From: Pseudomonas paeninsulae
GTDB taxonomy: Bacteria; Pseudomonadota; Gammaproteobacteria; Pseudomonadales; Pseudomonadaceae
Direction: 5' to 3'
NCBI RefSeq assembly: GCF_035621475.1
Contig: NZ_CP141799.1
Span: 1,290,501 to 1,354,500, forward strand
DNA: 64,000 bases
This document shows, one piece after another, positions 18,174-28,823 of this stretch. Both the position numbers and the translations under genes were made by a program. The stretch's first letter is position 1. Each line of letters begins with the position of its first letter. Below the pieces are notes generated by a model. It saw only the letters and a list, made by a program, of their open reading frames with translations, did no database searches and was not told the origin of the DNA.

Positions 18174-19541
18174 ATGAAAACAACAAAAGGTCTGTTGCAA
18201 ACCGGCGCCCTGACCCTCTCGCTGCTGGCCTGCAGCGTGATGGCAGCAGTATCGCCAGAGGAGGCTGCCAAGCTGGGAACCACGCTGACGCCAGTCGGTG
18301 CCGAGATGGCAGGTAATGCGGACGGCTCGATTCCGGCCTGGACTGGCGGTTTGCCAACCAATGCCGGCACTGCCGACGCTGCCGGCTTCCTATCCGATCC
18401 GTTTGCCAGCGAGCAACCCCTGTTTACCATCACCGCGGCCAACGCCGAACAGTACAAGGACAAGTTGACTCCCGGTCAGCAGGCCATGTTCAAGCGTTAC
18501 CCGCAAAGCTACAAAATCCCGGTGTACCCAACCCACCGTTCGGCGAGCATGCCGGACTTCGTGCTGGATGCGGCCAAGCGCAATGCCGTCAACACCAAGA
18601 TGGTCGAGGGTGGTAACGGGCTGGAGAACTTCGAGCAGGCCAACCCCTTCCCGATTCCGAAAGACGGTCTGGAAGCGATCTGGAACCATATCACCCGTTA
18701 CCGTGGTGGCAGCGTCAAGCGTCTGGTGACCCAGGCGACTCCGCAGGCAAACGGCTCCTACAGCATGGTGTATTTCCAGGATGAGTTCACCTTCCGCGGT
18801 GCGCTCAAGGATGCCGACACCAGCAAGCCGAGCAACGTGCTGTTCTACTTCAAGCAGCGGGTAACCGCGCCGTCGCGTCTGGCAGGCAACGTCCTGCTGG
18901 TGCACGAGACCCTCAACCAGGTGAAGGAGCCGCGTCTGGCGTGGCTGTACAACGCCGGTCAGCGTCGCGTGCGCCGCGCACCGCAGGTGTCCTATGACGG
19001 TCCGGGTACCGCTTCCGATGGTCTGCGTACGTCCGACAACTTTGACATGTTCAACGGTGCGCCTGACCGTTACGAGTGGAAGCTGAACGGCAAGAAGGAA
19101 ATCTACATTCCTTACAACGCGTACGCTTTGGACTCGCCGAAGCTGAAATATGATCAAGTCATCAAGGCCGGTCATATTAACCAAGACCTGACCCGTTACG
19201 AGCTGCACCGTGTCTGGCATGTGACTGCGACCCTGAAAGCGGGCGAGCGTCATATCTATGCCAAGCGTGACTTCTTCCTCGACGAAGACACCTGGCAAGC
19301 CGCGCAAATCGACCACTACGACGGTCGCGGTAACCTGTGGCGTGTAGCTGAGGCGCATGCCCAGTACTACTACGACAAGAAAGTACCTTGGTACACCGTG
19401 GAAACCCTGTATGACCTGCAGTCCGGTCGTTACCTGGCGCTGGGTATGAAGAACGAAGAGAGTCAATCCTACGAGTTCGACTACCCGGCCAAAGAAAGCG
19501 ACTACACCCCGGCCGCACTGCGTCAGGCTGGCGTTCGTTAA
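18174..19541 (+). CDS. DUF1329 exported protein
   Basis: This 455-residue protein has a signal peptide (MKTTKGLLQTGALTLSLLACSVMAA). It then shows the DUF1329 signature region AAKLGTTLTPVGAEMAGNADG...IPAWTGG and RRVRRAPQVSYDGPG in the middle. The family adopts a LolA/LolB-like open beta-barrel and is thought to bind lipids or hydrophobic molecules in the periplasm or outer membrane. It starts 31 bases after the DUF1302 stop, with GAGGAAGA upstream, so the two are one operon. A terminator follows directly. Confidence 0.87.
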   Translation: MKTTKGLLQTGALTLSLLACSVMAAVSPEEAAKLGTTLTPVGAEMAGNADGSIPAWTGGLPTNAGTADAAGFLSDPFASEQPLFTITAANAEQYKDKLTPGQQAMFKRYPQSYKIPVYPTHRSASMPDFVLDAAKRNAVNTKMVEGGNGLENFEQANPFPIPKDGLEAIWNHITRYRGGSVKRLVTQATPQANGSYSMVYFQDEFTFRGALKDADTSKPSNVLFYFKQRVTAPSRLAGNVLLVHETLNQVKEPRLAWLYNAGQRRVRRAPQVSYDGPGTASDGLRTSDNFDMFNGAPDRYEWKLNGKKEIYIPYNAYALDSPKLKYDQVIKAGHINQDLTRYELHRVWHVTATLKAGERHIYAKRDFFLDEDTWQAAQIDHYDGRGNLWRVAEAHAQYYYDKKVPWYTVETLYDLQSGRYLALGMKNEESQSYEFDYPAKESDYTPAALRQAGVR

Positions 19542-19560
19542 CAGCGGTTGATGTAACAGT

Positions 19561-19593
19561 GAAAGCCGGCCCTTGGGGCCGGCTTTCTTGTTT
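19561..19593 (+). terminator. Terminator of the DUF1302-DUF1329 operon
   Basis: AAAGCCGGCCC pairs with GGGCCGGCTTT around TT, followed by CTTGTTTT. Confidence 0.85.
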
Positions 19594-20040
19594 TGGCTAT
19601 GCCCCAAATGCTGGCTACGCTGGCCTGCGGGGCATTACCGTGTGCCTACCTACCTACCTACCTACCTACCTACCTACCTACCTGCCTCGGCGCTGCGCAA
19701 CAGATGACAAGGGACATGGCCTTTCCTTCCCCGCCACCCTCAGCGTTTGCCCACGTCGTCAGCCACTGCACGGGCCTGTAGGCGGCGCTACCTCGCGGCG
19801 ATGCGGGCCGCAGGGGCGCTAAAATCAAACATCGGCCCAGGTCGGGCCTTCTACAAAAAACTGCGGTTACCTATGCCGCCTGACATCGCCCGGCCGATCT
19901 CGCTCAGCCTGAAGCCGAGTTGCGCGCCTGGGTAATGATTTGTTTCCGTGTGCACATCCAGGCTTCAATTCCCGCGGTTAAGTCGATAGTCTGCGGAGAG
20001 TTCGCGCCTGAACTGGCAATGTCCTAACAAGAGCCGGGTG
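19594..20040. other. Intergenic region upstream of LuxR-type regulator
   Basis: I see no gene I can support here. The stretch contains a tetranucleotide microsatellite and, towards the end, the presumed promoter of the regulator. Confidence 0.5.
19645..19680. repeat. Tetranucleotide microsatellite (CCTA)9
   Basis: Nine uninterrupted CCTA units are followed by CCTG. Such arrays change length by slipped-strand mispairing. This one lies between the DUF1329 terminator and the regulator gene, about 360 bases before the regulator start. Confidence 0.95.
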
Positions 20041-22779
20041 ATGACCGATCTGACGCGTATAGCACCTGAAGTCAGCGATACTGTGCCTCTGGGCGACAGT
20101 CGCTTTTTTCGTCCGCCACTGCCAGCCAGCCATGTGTCACGGCCGCGTTTGTGTGAGCGGCTGGCCGAGGGTTTGGCGGGACGGCTGCTGCTGGTCAGCG
20201 CCCCTGCGGGTTTTGGCAAAAGCTCGCTGGCCAGTGAGTTCTGCCAGACACTGCCCGAGCACTGGCACAGCCTGTGGCTGGGTCTTAGCCCGCGTGATAG
20301 TGATCCCGGGCGTTTTCTCGAGCGCCTGCTGGCCGGCCTGCAGCAGTTTTATCCGGGCTTGGGCGAGGACGCTCAGGCCTTGTTGCGCATGCGTCAGCGG
20401 CATCAACCCTTCGCCTTCGAAGAGTGGCTCGATGGCCTGCTTGACGAGTTGGGCGAGCGCCTCGTACCGACCGCGCCCTTGTTACTGGTGCTGGACGACT
20501 ATCACCTGGCTCAGGGCGCGGTGCTCGACCGCTGCCTGCAGTTTCTGCTCAATCATTTACCCGAGGGCCTGGTCATTCTGGTGACCAGCCGCCAACGTCC
20601 CGACTGGCACCTGGCTCGCCTACGCCTGTCTCGGCAGTTGCTGGAACTGCAAGAGCAGGACTTGCGCCTGACCGAGGACGAGACCCGCGCGCTGCTCGGC
20701 AGCCAGGGGGCTCAGTTCAGTGGGTCGGTTCTAGAGGAATGGTGTCAGCGCAGTGAAGGCTGGGTGGCCGGCTTGCGCCTGTGGCTGTTGACCCGTCAGC
20801 AGGCTGATGACGACAGTCCGGAGCGGGTGCCCCAGGGCGACGAAGGGTTGATCCGCGAGTACTTGCTGGAGGAGGTGATCGAGCAGCAGTCGGCCGAGGT
20901 GCAGAGCTTCCTGTTCGACACCGCCTGCCTGGAGCGTTTCTGTGTCGAGCTGTGCGATGCCTTGCGTGAGCAGCATGACAGCGCGGCGATTATCCAGCAT
21001 CTGCAGACCCATCAGGTCTTTCTGGTGCCCCTGGACGAGCAGGGCCGCTGGTTTCGCTACCACCACCTGTTCTCCGATCTGTTGCGCTCGCGTCCCGCTG
21101 GCCAACGCAGCCAGTCCCAGGCGGCCCTGCATCTGCGGGCCTGTCGCTGGTTCAGCAGCCAGGGCCTGCATGACGAAGCGGTCGATCAGGCGTTACGGGC
21201 CGGCCAGCCGGAAGTGGCGGCCAACCTGGTGCAGAACCTGTCCGAGGAACAATTGCTTGGCGAGCAGAATGTCGCGCGTTTGCTGCGCTGGAAGATGGAC
21301 CTGCCCGACAGCCTGCTGGCCAGCACGCCGCGTCTGCTGGTGTTGTACGGCTGGGCTCTGGCGCTGGCCTGCCAGTTGGATGCTGCCGACGAGCTGATCC
21401 AGCAATTGGGGCGTTTTCTGCCGGCCCCCGACGCGCAGGAGCAGGATGATCTGTTGGCCCAGTGGCTGGCCTTGTCCGGCATCATCGCCCGCGGTCGTGG
21501 CCAGGTGTCTGAGGCTGAGCGTTATTGCAGCGAGGCCCTGGCCCTGCTCAGCGAAAAACGCTGCGGACCGCGCCTGATGTGCTTGTTCACCCTGGCCAAC
21601 CTGGCCATGACCAAGGGTGACCTGTGGCGTGCGCGAGGGCTCAATCGCGAGGCCCTGGAGCTGGCGCAGCGGCTCGATAATCCCTTGTTCGAGGGCCTGG
21701 CACATGCCGAGCGAGCACGAGTGCTGCACGCTCGTGGCGAGGTTCAGCGCGCCCTGGTCGAGGTACGCCTGGGCTTGCAGCGGTTGCAGGGGCTCTCGCC
21801 CCAGCGCGTGTATTCGGTGCGGGCGCGGCTGAATCTGTACGAGGGCTATCTGCTTAGCGTGTCGCTGCAAACCCAGGCCGCCCGCACCAAATTGCTGGCC
21901 GGGATCGGTGAGGCGCGCGCGTGTCGCGACATCAGCCTGCTGGTGGGGTATTGCGTGCTGGCGGGGGTCGAGGGGCGTGAAGGGCGCCTCGGCGAGGCCT
22001 TTGCCCAATTGGCCGAAGCCGAGCGCCTGATGCATGCCTGGGACGTGCCGTCGATCTACTATCTGGCGATGATCACGGTGGTCAAGTGTGAGCTGTGGTT
22101 GTCCAAGGGCCAGTTGGAATTGGCCGAAGTCTGGCTACAGCGGCTGGCTGAGACCTATTGCGGCGAAACGCCCGGCGCGGCTCCCGAGTTCCATCCGCAG
22201 TTGGCCTTGCATATCGAGTTGCAGCAAGCTGCGCTCGAGCGCTTGCAGGGGCGCTCGGAGGTTGCCGAACGGCGCCTGCGCGCACTCAGTCAGTGTGCCC
22301 AAAGCGCATCGGGTCACTTGTTCGTGGTGGCGGCCCAAGTGCAATTGGCTCTGTTGCTCAAGGCATCCGGGCGCGACCGTGAGGCTGTCAGCTGGCTGAC
22401 CAGCAGCCTGGAAGCGGCGCAGGGTGGTGCTTTGCTGCCTTATCAGGAGTTGTTCGTTCACCAGCCGCAATGGCTGCGCGAGCAACTGATGGCGCGCCCC
22501 GAGTGTGCCGTGGCTGGCGAGCTGCTCAAGTATCTGCCCCAGACTCAGGGAGTGGAGCTGACCAAGCGTGATAGCCAGCTGACCGAGGCCTTGAGTTCGC
22601 GTGAGTTGGCGGTATTGCAGCTGATCGCCCAGGGTTGCTCGAATCAGGAAATCAGCGATCAGCTGTTCATTTCGCTGCACACGGTGAAGACCCATGCCCG
22701 GCATATCAACAGCAAACTGGGGGTCGAACGGCGTACCCAGGCAGTGGCGCGGGCCAAGGATTTGGGGCTGTTGCGCTGA
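20041..22779 (+). CDS. MalT/LuxR-type ATP-binding transcriptional regulator
   Basis: This 912-residue protein has the STAND architecture of MalT and AlkS. It has an N-terminal RPPLPASHVSRPRLCERL segment, a Walker A motif (APAGFGKSS, about 54-62) and a Walker B region LLLVLDDYHL. A long helical TPR-like sensor region follows. The C-terminal LuxR helix-turn-helix is LSSRELAVLQLIAQGCSNQE through SLHTVKTHARHINSKLG. Such regulators bind an inducer and ATP, then activate a nearby catabolic operon. The adjacent DUF1302/DUF1329 and acyl-CoA ligase genes are the obvious candidates. The ATG at 20041 is preferred to the GTG at 20038. Confidence 0.9.
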   Translation: MTDLTRIAPEVSDTVPLGDSRFFRPPLPASHVSRPRLCERLAEGLAGRLLLVSAPAGFGKSSLASEFCQTLPEHWHSLWLGLSPRDSDPGRFLERLLAGLQQFYPGLGEDAQALLRMRQRHQPFAFEEWLDGLLDELGERLVPTAPLLLVLDDYHLAQGAVLDRCLQFLLNHLPEGLVILVTSRQRPDWHLARLRLSRQLLELQEQDLRLTEDETRALLGSQGAQFSGSVLEEWCQRSEGWVAGLRLWLLTRQQADDDSPERVPQGDEGLIREYLLEEVIEQQSAEVQSFLFDTACLERFCVELCDALREQHDSAAIIQHLQTHQVFLVPLDEQGRWFRYHHLFSDLLRSRPAGQRSQSQAALHLRACRWFSSQGLHDEAVDQALRAGQPEVAANLVQNLSEEQLLGEQNVARLLRWKMDLPDSLLASTPRLLVLYGWALALACQLDAADELIQQLGRFLPAPDAQEQDDLLAQWLALSGIIARGRGQVSEAERYCSEALALLSEKRCGPRLMCLFTLANLAMTKGDLWRARGLNREALELAQRLDNPLFEGLAHAERARVLHARGEVQRALVEVRLGLQRLQGLSPQRVYSVRARLNLYEGYLLSVSLQTQAARTKLLAGIGEARACRDISLLVGYCVLAGVEGREGRLGEAFAQLAEAERLMHAWDVPSIYYLAMITVVKCELWLSKGQLELAEVWLQRLAETYCGETPGAAPEFHPQLALHIELQQAALERLQGRSEVAERRLRALSQCAQSASGHLFVVAAQVQLALLLKASGRDREAVSWLTSSLEAAQGGALLPYQELFVHQPQWLREQLMARPECAVAGELLKYLPQTQGVELTKRDSQLTEALSSRELAVLQLIAQGCSNQEISDQLFISLHTVKTHARHINSKLGVERRTQAVARAKDLGLLR

Positions 22780-23006
22780 GAGGCTGTGAAAAAACTCTCG
22801 CCTACTGCGGTCGCCTCCAAACGATCACAGCGCGTCTTGCAGCGAAGGCCTGGAGGCGGCCTCGCGACGGCGCTCGATATTCTCACGACTTCTGAGTCGG
22901 CGCGGTCAGCCTGCGAACTCCGAGCGGGTTCTGTAGATGCAGGATTGTAGGCATGGCGCCCCAATTGCTGGGGCGTGTGGATTGTCCAGAGGACCCCGCA
23001 GGGCTT

Positions 23007-23351
23007 TTAGTGGTTGGTGTTGTCCTGCTGCGCGCTCATTTCGTGCAGATACTTGCGTGACAAGGCAAGAAATCGTGGGGTCGGACCGATGTCTTCATAG
23101 AGCGGATTGCCTTCCTCGTCGGTGGCCACCACCTGGCTGCCTTTGACGTAGGGCAGGCTGGTTTCCAGATCTTCCAGCGCCGCGCCGATCAACTCGCCGA
23201 GGAGTGCTTCCGGGCTGCGCTTGGGGTACATCTCGGCTAAGGCTGCCAGGCGTGCTGCCGCTTCCATGTCGAGATTGATCTGATACAGGTTGCGCGTCAT
23301 ACGGGCCTTGGCGTTCTGTTCCCAATGATGGACAAGTTCGCGAACTTTCAT
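23007..23351 (-). CDS. Conserved Pseudomonas protein ('type 1 pili tip component' family)
   Basis: This 114-residue cytoplasmic-looking protein begins MKVRELVHHWEQNAKARMTRNLYQINL. It contains PYVKGSQVVATDEEGNPLYEDIGPTPRFL, a pattern I recognise from Pseudomonas proteins often labelled 'type 1 pili tip component' or pilin-assembly protein. That label is not supported by any visible signal peptide or pilin motif. The N-terminal half resembles a ribbon-helix-helix-like DNA-binding segment (NLDMEAAARLAALAE). No characterised function is known to me. Confidence 0.7.
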   Translation of the reverse strand: MKVRELVHHWEQNAKARMTRNLYQINLDMEAAARLAALAEMYPKRSPEALLGELIGAALEDLETSLPYVKGSQVVATDEEGNPLYEDIGPTPRFLALSRKYLHEMSAQQDNTNH

Positions 23352-23441
23352 GACTACTTCGTCCTTTACCTGCTCGTGGCAGGTGGTTGTGCAATTTGTG
23401 TTCAGTCACGTCCTTTTGCGACGGGCCTGATTAGAGCCTAG

Positions 23442-25007
23442 CAGCCTGTCGGACTTAATCGCTGTATTCCAGGATAATCCCGGCACCGCCCAGCCGATGC
23501 CCCCGTATGAACCGCTTTCGCCCGATCGACCGCAAGACTGACTACCTGCTCCCGCCATCGCTGGATGACTGGCTGCCAGAAGATCACCTGGCTCGCTTCA
23601 TTCTCGAAGCCATCGAACGGCTCGACCTGAGCGCGCTCACCCGCGCCTACGGCGGACGCGGCAGCGCCGCCTACCACCTCGAGGTGCTGCTCAGCCTGCT
23701 GGTCTATGGCTATGCCAGCGGCACCTTTTCCAGCCGTAAGATTGAGCGCGCCACTTACGACTCGCTCGCCTTTCGCTACCTCGCAGCCGGCAGCCACCCC
23801 GATCACGACACCCTGGCGAGCTTCCGCCGGCGCTTCCTCGACGAGTTGGCCGACATCTTCCTCCAGGTGCTGGCGCTGGCGGGGGAAATGAAGCTGCTCA
23901 AGCTCGGCACCATCAGCCTCGACGGCACCAAGTTGCATGCCAACGCCTCACGCCATAGCGCACTTTCCTATGGCCATATCCAGGCACTCGAACGCCAGCT
24001 CAAGACCGAAGTGCAGGAGCTCCTGGCGCTGGCAGAAAACGCCGACCAGACAGAACGCCCCGATGGCATCGACCTGCCGGACGAGATTAAACGCCGGCAA
24101 GATCGATTGGTCGCCATGGACGCGGCGAAGGCCAAGATCGAGGCGCGCGCCCGCGTGCGCTTCGAGCAGGATCAGGCCGTCTACCAGGAAAAACTCGCCA
24201 AGCGTGCGGCACGCACGGCAGAAACTGGCAAGAAGCCCGGCGGCAAGCCGCCAAAAGCACCGGTGGAGGGGCCTGCGGCGCACGACCAAATCAACCTCAC
24301 CGACGAAGACTCGCGCATCATGCGGGTGGCCGGCGGCGGCTTCGAACAGTGCTACAACGCCCAGGCGGCGGTGGATACCGACACGCTACTAATAGTGGCG
24401 CAGGGCCTCACCCAGGCGGGCAACGACAAGCAACAAGTTGTCCCCATGCTGGCCGAGCTCAAGGCACTGCCGGCCTCGTTGGGCCAGGTGCAGGCGCTGC
24501 TCGGGGACTGTGGCTACAGCAGCGAAAGCAACATCGCCGCCTGCGAAACGGCCGAAATCGAACCCTACCTGGCGGTGGCGCGCGAAGACCACCACCCCGG
24601 CTGGCGAGCGCGCTTCGCGGAACCGGCACCGCTCGACATCGACGCCACGGCCCAGCAACGCATGGCGCACAAGCTCAAGGCTCAGCCGGGGCGCCGCCTC
24701 TATGCGCTGCGCAAACAGACGGTGGAGCCGGTGTTCGGCATCATCAAGTCGGTGATGGGTTTTCGTCAGTTTCTGCTGCGAGGCAAGGACAAGGTGAGCG
24801 GGGAATGGCGCCTGGTTTGTCTGGCCTGGAATTTGAAACGCATGGCCGTTTTGCGCCACAAATCCGTCCACTGCGGGTAAGAATGGACTAAACCCGTTCG
24901 ATCCCAGGAAGTCCGGGGCAAGAATGCCTGAAAATACCTAAATACTGAGGCAAGTTTCTTCGCCTCACTATTGATGCCCCGCTCATGAATTCAAGTCCGA
25001 CAGGCTG
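23442..25007 (+). mobile_element. IS1182-family insertion sequence
   Basis: This complete 1566-bp element is bounded by 15-bp perfect terminal inverted repeats, CAGCCTGTCGGACTT at the left (23442-23456) and its complement at the right (24993-25007). It is flanked by a 4-bp direct repeat CTAG (23438-23441 and 25008-25011), a palindromic target known for this family. It carries one transposase gene. It lies between a minus-strand small gene and ppc, with its right end 100 bases from the ppc start codon. Confidence 0.92.
23507..24880 (+). CDS. IS1182-family transposase
   Basis: This 457-residue DDE transposase has an N-terminal DUF772 region (MNRFRPIDRKTDYLLPPSLDDWLPEDHLARF). The catalytic blocks are TISLDGTKLHANAS (first Asp), LLGDCGYSSESN (second Asp) and KQTVEPVFGIIKSVMGFRQFLLRG (Glu). 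The reading frame is intact, so the element may still be active. The start ATG lies 66 bases inside the left inverted repeat. A Lys/Ala-rich insertion of about 60 residues between the first and second catalytic blocks is normal for the group. Confidence 0.95.
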   Translation: MNRFRPIDRKTDYLLPPSLDDWLPEDHLARFILEAIERLDLSALTRAYGGRGSAAYHLEVLLSLLVYGYASGTFSSRKIERATYDSLAFRYLAAGSHPDHDTLASFRRRFLDELADIFLQVLALAGEMKLLKLGTISLDGTKLHANASRHSALSYGHIQALERQLKTEVQELLALAENADQTERPDGIDLPDEIKRRQDRLVAMDAAKAKIEARARVRFEQDQAVYQEKLAKRAARTAETGKKPGGKPPKAPVEGPAAHDQINLTDEDSRIMRVAGGGFEQCYNAQAAVDTDTLLIVAQGLTQAGNDKQQVVPMLAELKALPASLGQVQALLGDCGYSSESNIAACETAEIEPYLAVAREDHHPGWRARFAEPAPLDIDATAQQRMAHKLKAQPGRRLYALRKQTVEPVFGIIKSVMGFRQFLLRGKDKVSGEWRLVCLAWNLKRMAVLRHKSVHCG

Positions 25008-25107
25008 CTAGACCGGACTCGCGCTCTTGTCGGTTCGGCGTCGCACGCTTGTAAGATGTTGCCGTGCTGGGCACTCTTGGGGTTCACGCTTGAGCGGAGA
25101 GTCAGTC

Positions 25108-27744
25108 ATGGCAGAAATCGACGCGCGTTTGCGCGAGGACGTTCATCAGCTTGGAGAGCTGCTGGGTAACACCATCAGCGCCCAGCGGGGGACGATTTTT
25201 CTCGACAAGATCGAGCGCATTCGCAAGGGCGCCAAAGCGGCGCGGCGTGGTTCGGCGGCTGGTGCCGAGCAGCTTAGCGCTGGCCTCGAACAGCTTGCCG
25301 ACGACGAACTGTTGCCGGTGGCGCGGGCGTTCAACCAGTTTCTCAATCTGGCCAATATCGCCGAGCAATATCACCGCATCCGTCGTCGCGGCCCTGACGA
25401 GGCGGAGCCCTTCGAGTCGCGGGTACTGGCTGAATTGCTGCAGCGCCTGCTGGCCAGCGGCCACGGCGCCGACGCCTTGGCGCGCCAGTTCGGCCGCCTG
25501 GACATCGAGTTGGTGCTGACCGCCCACCCGACCGAAGTGGCGCGGCGTACCCTGATCCAGAAATACGATGCGATCGCCGCACAACTGGCGGCGGGGGATC
25601 ACAGCGATCTGTCGGCTGCCGAGCGCGAACAGGTCGCCGAGCATTTGCAGCGCCTGATCGCTGAGGCCTGGCATACCGAAGAAATCCGCCGCAGCCGACC
25701 CAGCCCGGTGGACGAGGCCAAGTGGGGCTTCGCCGTGATCGAGCATTCGCTGTGGCAGGCGGTGCCGAATTTTTTGCGCAAGGCTGACCAGGCCTTGCAT
25801 GAGGCCACCGGCATGCACCTGGCGCTGGACGCCGCGCCGATTCGTTTCGCTTCCTGGATGGGCGGCGACCGCGACGGCAACCCCAACGTCACTGCCGCGG
25901 TGACTCGCGAGGTGTTGTTGCTGGCGCGCTGGATGGCGGCCGATCTGTACCTGCGTGATATCGATCAACTGGCCGCCGGGCTGTCCATGCAGCAAGCCAG
26001 TCCCGAACTGCTGGCCCGGACCGGTGATAGCGCCGAACCTTATCGCAGCCTGCTCAAAAAACTGCGTGAACGCCTGCGCGCCACCCGTAGCTGGGCTCAT
26101 GATTCACTGCACGGGCCGGTCGCAGCGCCAGTGGCGGTGTTGCAGGACAACCGTGAATTGCTCGAGCCGCTGGAGTGCTGCTTCCAGTCGCTGCACGCCT
26201 GCGGCATGGGCGTGATCGCCAATGGCCTCCTGCTCGACTGCCTGCGCCGCGCCGCCACTTTCGGCTTGTTCCTGGTGCGTCTGGACGTGCGTCAGGACTC
26301 CAGTCGTCACGCCGCGGCCCTCGATGAAATCACCGATTACCTGGGCCTGGGGCGTTACGCCGAGTGGGATGAGGAGGCGCGGCAGCAGTTTCTCACGACT
26401 GAGCTGGACAACCGCCGACCGCTGTTGCCGAGCCACTTCAAACCCAGTGCCGACACCGCAGAGGTACTCGCCACCTGCCGTGAGGTGGCAGCCGCGCCGG
26501 CGGCCTCGCTGGGTTCCTATGTGATCTCCATGGCCGGTGCGCCTTCCGACGTGCTGGCCGTGCAACTGCTGTTGAAGGAGTCGGGGCTGCTGCGCCCAAT
26601 CCGTGTGGTACCGCTGTTCGAAACCCTCGCCGATCTGGACAACGCCGGCCCGGCGATCGACCGTCTGCTCAGCCTCAAGGGCTACCGCGCGCGCCTGCAT
26701 GGTCCGCAGGAAGTGATGATCGGTTATTCCGATTCGGCCAAGGATGCCGGCACCACAGCGGCGGCCTGGGCGCAGTACCGTGCCCAGGAAAAATTAGTGC
26801 AGGTCTGTGCTGCGCAGCAGGTCGAATTGCTGCTGTTCCACGGCCGTGGCGGCACCGTCGGCCGCGGTGGCGGTCCGGCTCATGCGGCGATCCTCTCGCA
26901 GCCGCCGGGCTCGGTGGCGGGGCGTTTTCGCACCACCGAACAGGGCGAAATGATCCGCTTCAAGTTCGGCCTGCCGGATATCGCCGAGCAGAACCTCAAC
27001 CTCTACCTGGCCGCGGTGCTGGAAGCCACCTTGTTACCACCGCCGACACCCGAGCCGGCCTGGTGCGAAGTGATGGACAAACTGGCCGCCGATGGTGTCA
27101 CGGCCTATCGCGGTGTGGTGCGCGAGCATCCGCAGTTCGTCGAATACTTTCGCCAGGCCACGCCAGAGCAGGAACTCGGTCGCCTGCCCTTGGGCAGCCG
27201 CCCGGCTAAGCGGCGTGAGGGTGGGATAGAGAGCTTGCGGGCGATTCCCTGGATTTTCGCCTGGACCCAGACCCGTCTGATGTTACCGGCCTGGCTTGGC
27301 TGGGAATACGCCCTGAACAGCGCGGTGCAACGCGGCGAAGGTGAGTTGTTGGAGCAGATGCGCGAGCATTGGCCGTTCTTTCGCACCCGCATCGACATGC
27401 TGGAAATGGTCCTGGCCAAGGCCGATGGCGCGATTGCCCGGCTCTACGATGAGCGCCTGGTCGAGCCATCCTTGCGGCCCTTGGGCGAACATCTACGCGA
27501 CCTATTGTCGCAGGCTATTACAGCGGTATTGGGTTTGACCGGTCAGTCGCAGCTGTTGGCGCACAGTCCCGAGACCCTGGAGTTCATCAGCGTGCGCAAC
27601 ACCTACCTTGACCCCTTGCACCTGCTCCAGGCCGAACTGCTGGCACGCTCCAGGCTGCGTGATAGCAAGGCCGACAGCCCACTGGAACAGGCTTTGCTGG
27701 TCAGTGTCGCGGGTATTGCCGCCGGTTTGCGCAACACCGGTTAG
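25108..27744 (+). CDS. ppc: Phosphoenolpyruvate carboxylase
   Basis: This 878-residue enzyme carboxylates PEP to oxaloacetate and replenishes the TCA cycle. The catalytic histidine block [20 protein letters not shown], the [10 protein letters not shown] motif and [14 protein letters not shown] are all intact. The C-terminus ends in the family's invariant RNTG. The start at 25108 is preceded by GGAGAG. An in-frame upstream start is less likely. An IS1182 element ends only 100 bases before the start codon, so the native promoter is either very short or has been displaced. Confidence 0.97.
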   Translation: MAEIDARLREDVHQLGELLGNTISAQRGTIFLDKIERIRKGAKAARRGSAAGAEQLSAGLEQLADDELLPVARAFNQFLNLANIAEQYHRIRRRGPDEAEPFESRVLAELLQRLLASGHGADALARQFGRLDIELVLTAHPTEVARRTLIQKYDAIAAQLAAGDHSDLSAAEREQVAEHLQRLIAEAWHTEEIRRSRPSPVDEAKWGFAVIEHSLWQAVPNFLRKADQALHEATGMHLALDAAPIRFASWMGGDRDGNPNVTAAVTREVLLLARWMAADLYLRDIDQLAAGLSMQQASPELLARTGDSAEPYRSLLKKLRERLRATRSWAHDSLHGPVAAPVAVLQDNRELLEPLECCFQSLHACGMGVIANGLLLDCLRRAATFGLFLVRLDVRQDSSRHAAALDEITDYLGLGRYAEWDEEARQQFLTTELDNRRPLLPSHFKPSADTAEVLATCREVAAAPAASLGSYVISMAGAPSDVLAVQLLLKESGLLRPIRVVPLFETLADLDNAGPAIDRLLSLKGYRARLHGPQEVMIGYSDSAKDAGTTAAAWAQYRAQEKLVQVCAAQQVELLLFHGRGGTVGRGGGPAHAAILSQPPGSVAGRFRTTEQGEMIRFKFGLPDIAEQNLNLYLAAVLEATLLPPPTPEPAWCEVMDKLAADGVTAYRGVVREHPQFVEYFRQATPEQELGRLPLGSRPAKRREGGIESLRAIPWIFAWTQTRLMLPAWLGWEYALNSAVQRGEGELLEQMREHWPFFRTRIDMLEMVLAKADGAIARLYDERLVEPSLRPLGEHLRDLLSQAITAVLGLTGQSQLLAHSPETLEFISVRNTYLDPLHLLQAELLARSRLRDSKADSPLEQALLVSVAGIAAGLRNTG

Positions 27745-27972
27745 ACGCGGCGGGTCGGGCGTTGCCCGGGTGCCCTGGACGTGCTCCAGAGGCGCCCGAT
27801 CGCTGCGTGATTGCATCTGAAAGGCCTAGGTGTATCCGACTTTCGGTGACTTGTGCGGTGGGGGGGCGCTGTGTATCTTGGTCAACCTTTTGGCCACTTG
27901 GCAGCTTGCCGAGTGTTGCCGGAACCATTCTGAGATTGGCCCCATGAGGCGAGTCCGACGCTTTTTTCTTAA

Positions 27973-28638
<666 letters not shown>

Positions 28639-28657
28639 GTCTCGATCCGCAGTTGTT

Positions 28658-28690
28658 CAACGGCCCGCTTGCGGGCCGTTGTCGTTTCTG
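28658..28690 (+). terminator. adk terminator
   Basis: CAACGGCCCGC pairs with GCGGGCCGTTG around TT, followed by TCGTTTCTG. Confidence 0.8.
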
Positions 28691-28823
28691 TAACAGGCGA
28701 GCTAGGGTTCGGTTAAATCAGCGTCGTTCTCAGAACAGTAGCCTTGCTCAGGCAAGCTAGTCTCGAGTGTCTGGTCTATACCAGATAGGCTTATTTCTTC
28801 ATTAGACGGAAGTAGGAGAACAC

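Noticed and set aside
19645..19680. Possible CRISPR or direct-repeat array
   Set aside because: Units are 4 bp with no spacers, so it is a microsatellite.
19559..19822. Plus-strand frame containing LPTYLPTYLPTYLP
   Set aside because: Its only notable part is the translated microsatellite, it begins inside a terminator hairpin, and it has no ribosome-binding site.
22786..22935. Possible dispersed repeat after the LuxR-type gene
   Set aside because: It resembles common Pseudomonas intergenic sequence, but I could not find matching terminal repeats or a second copy in the window.
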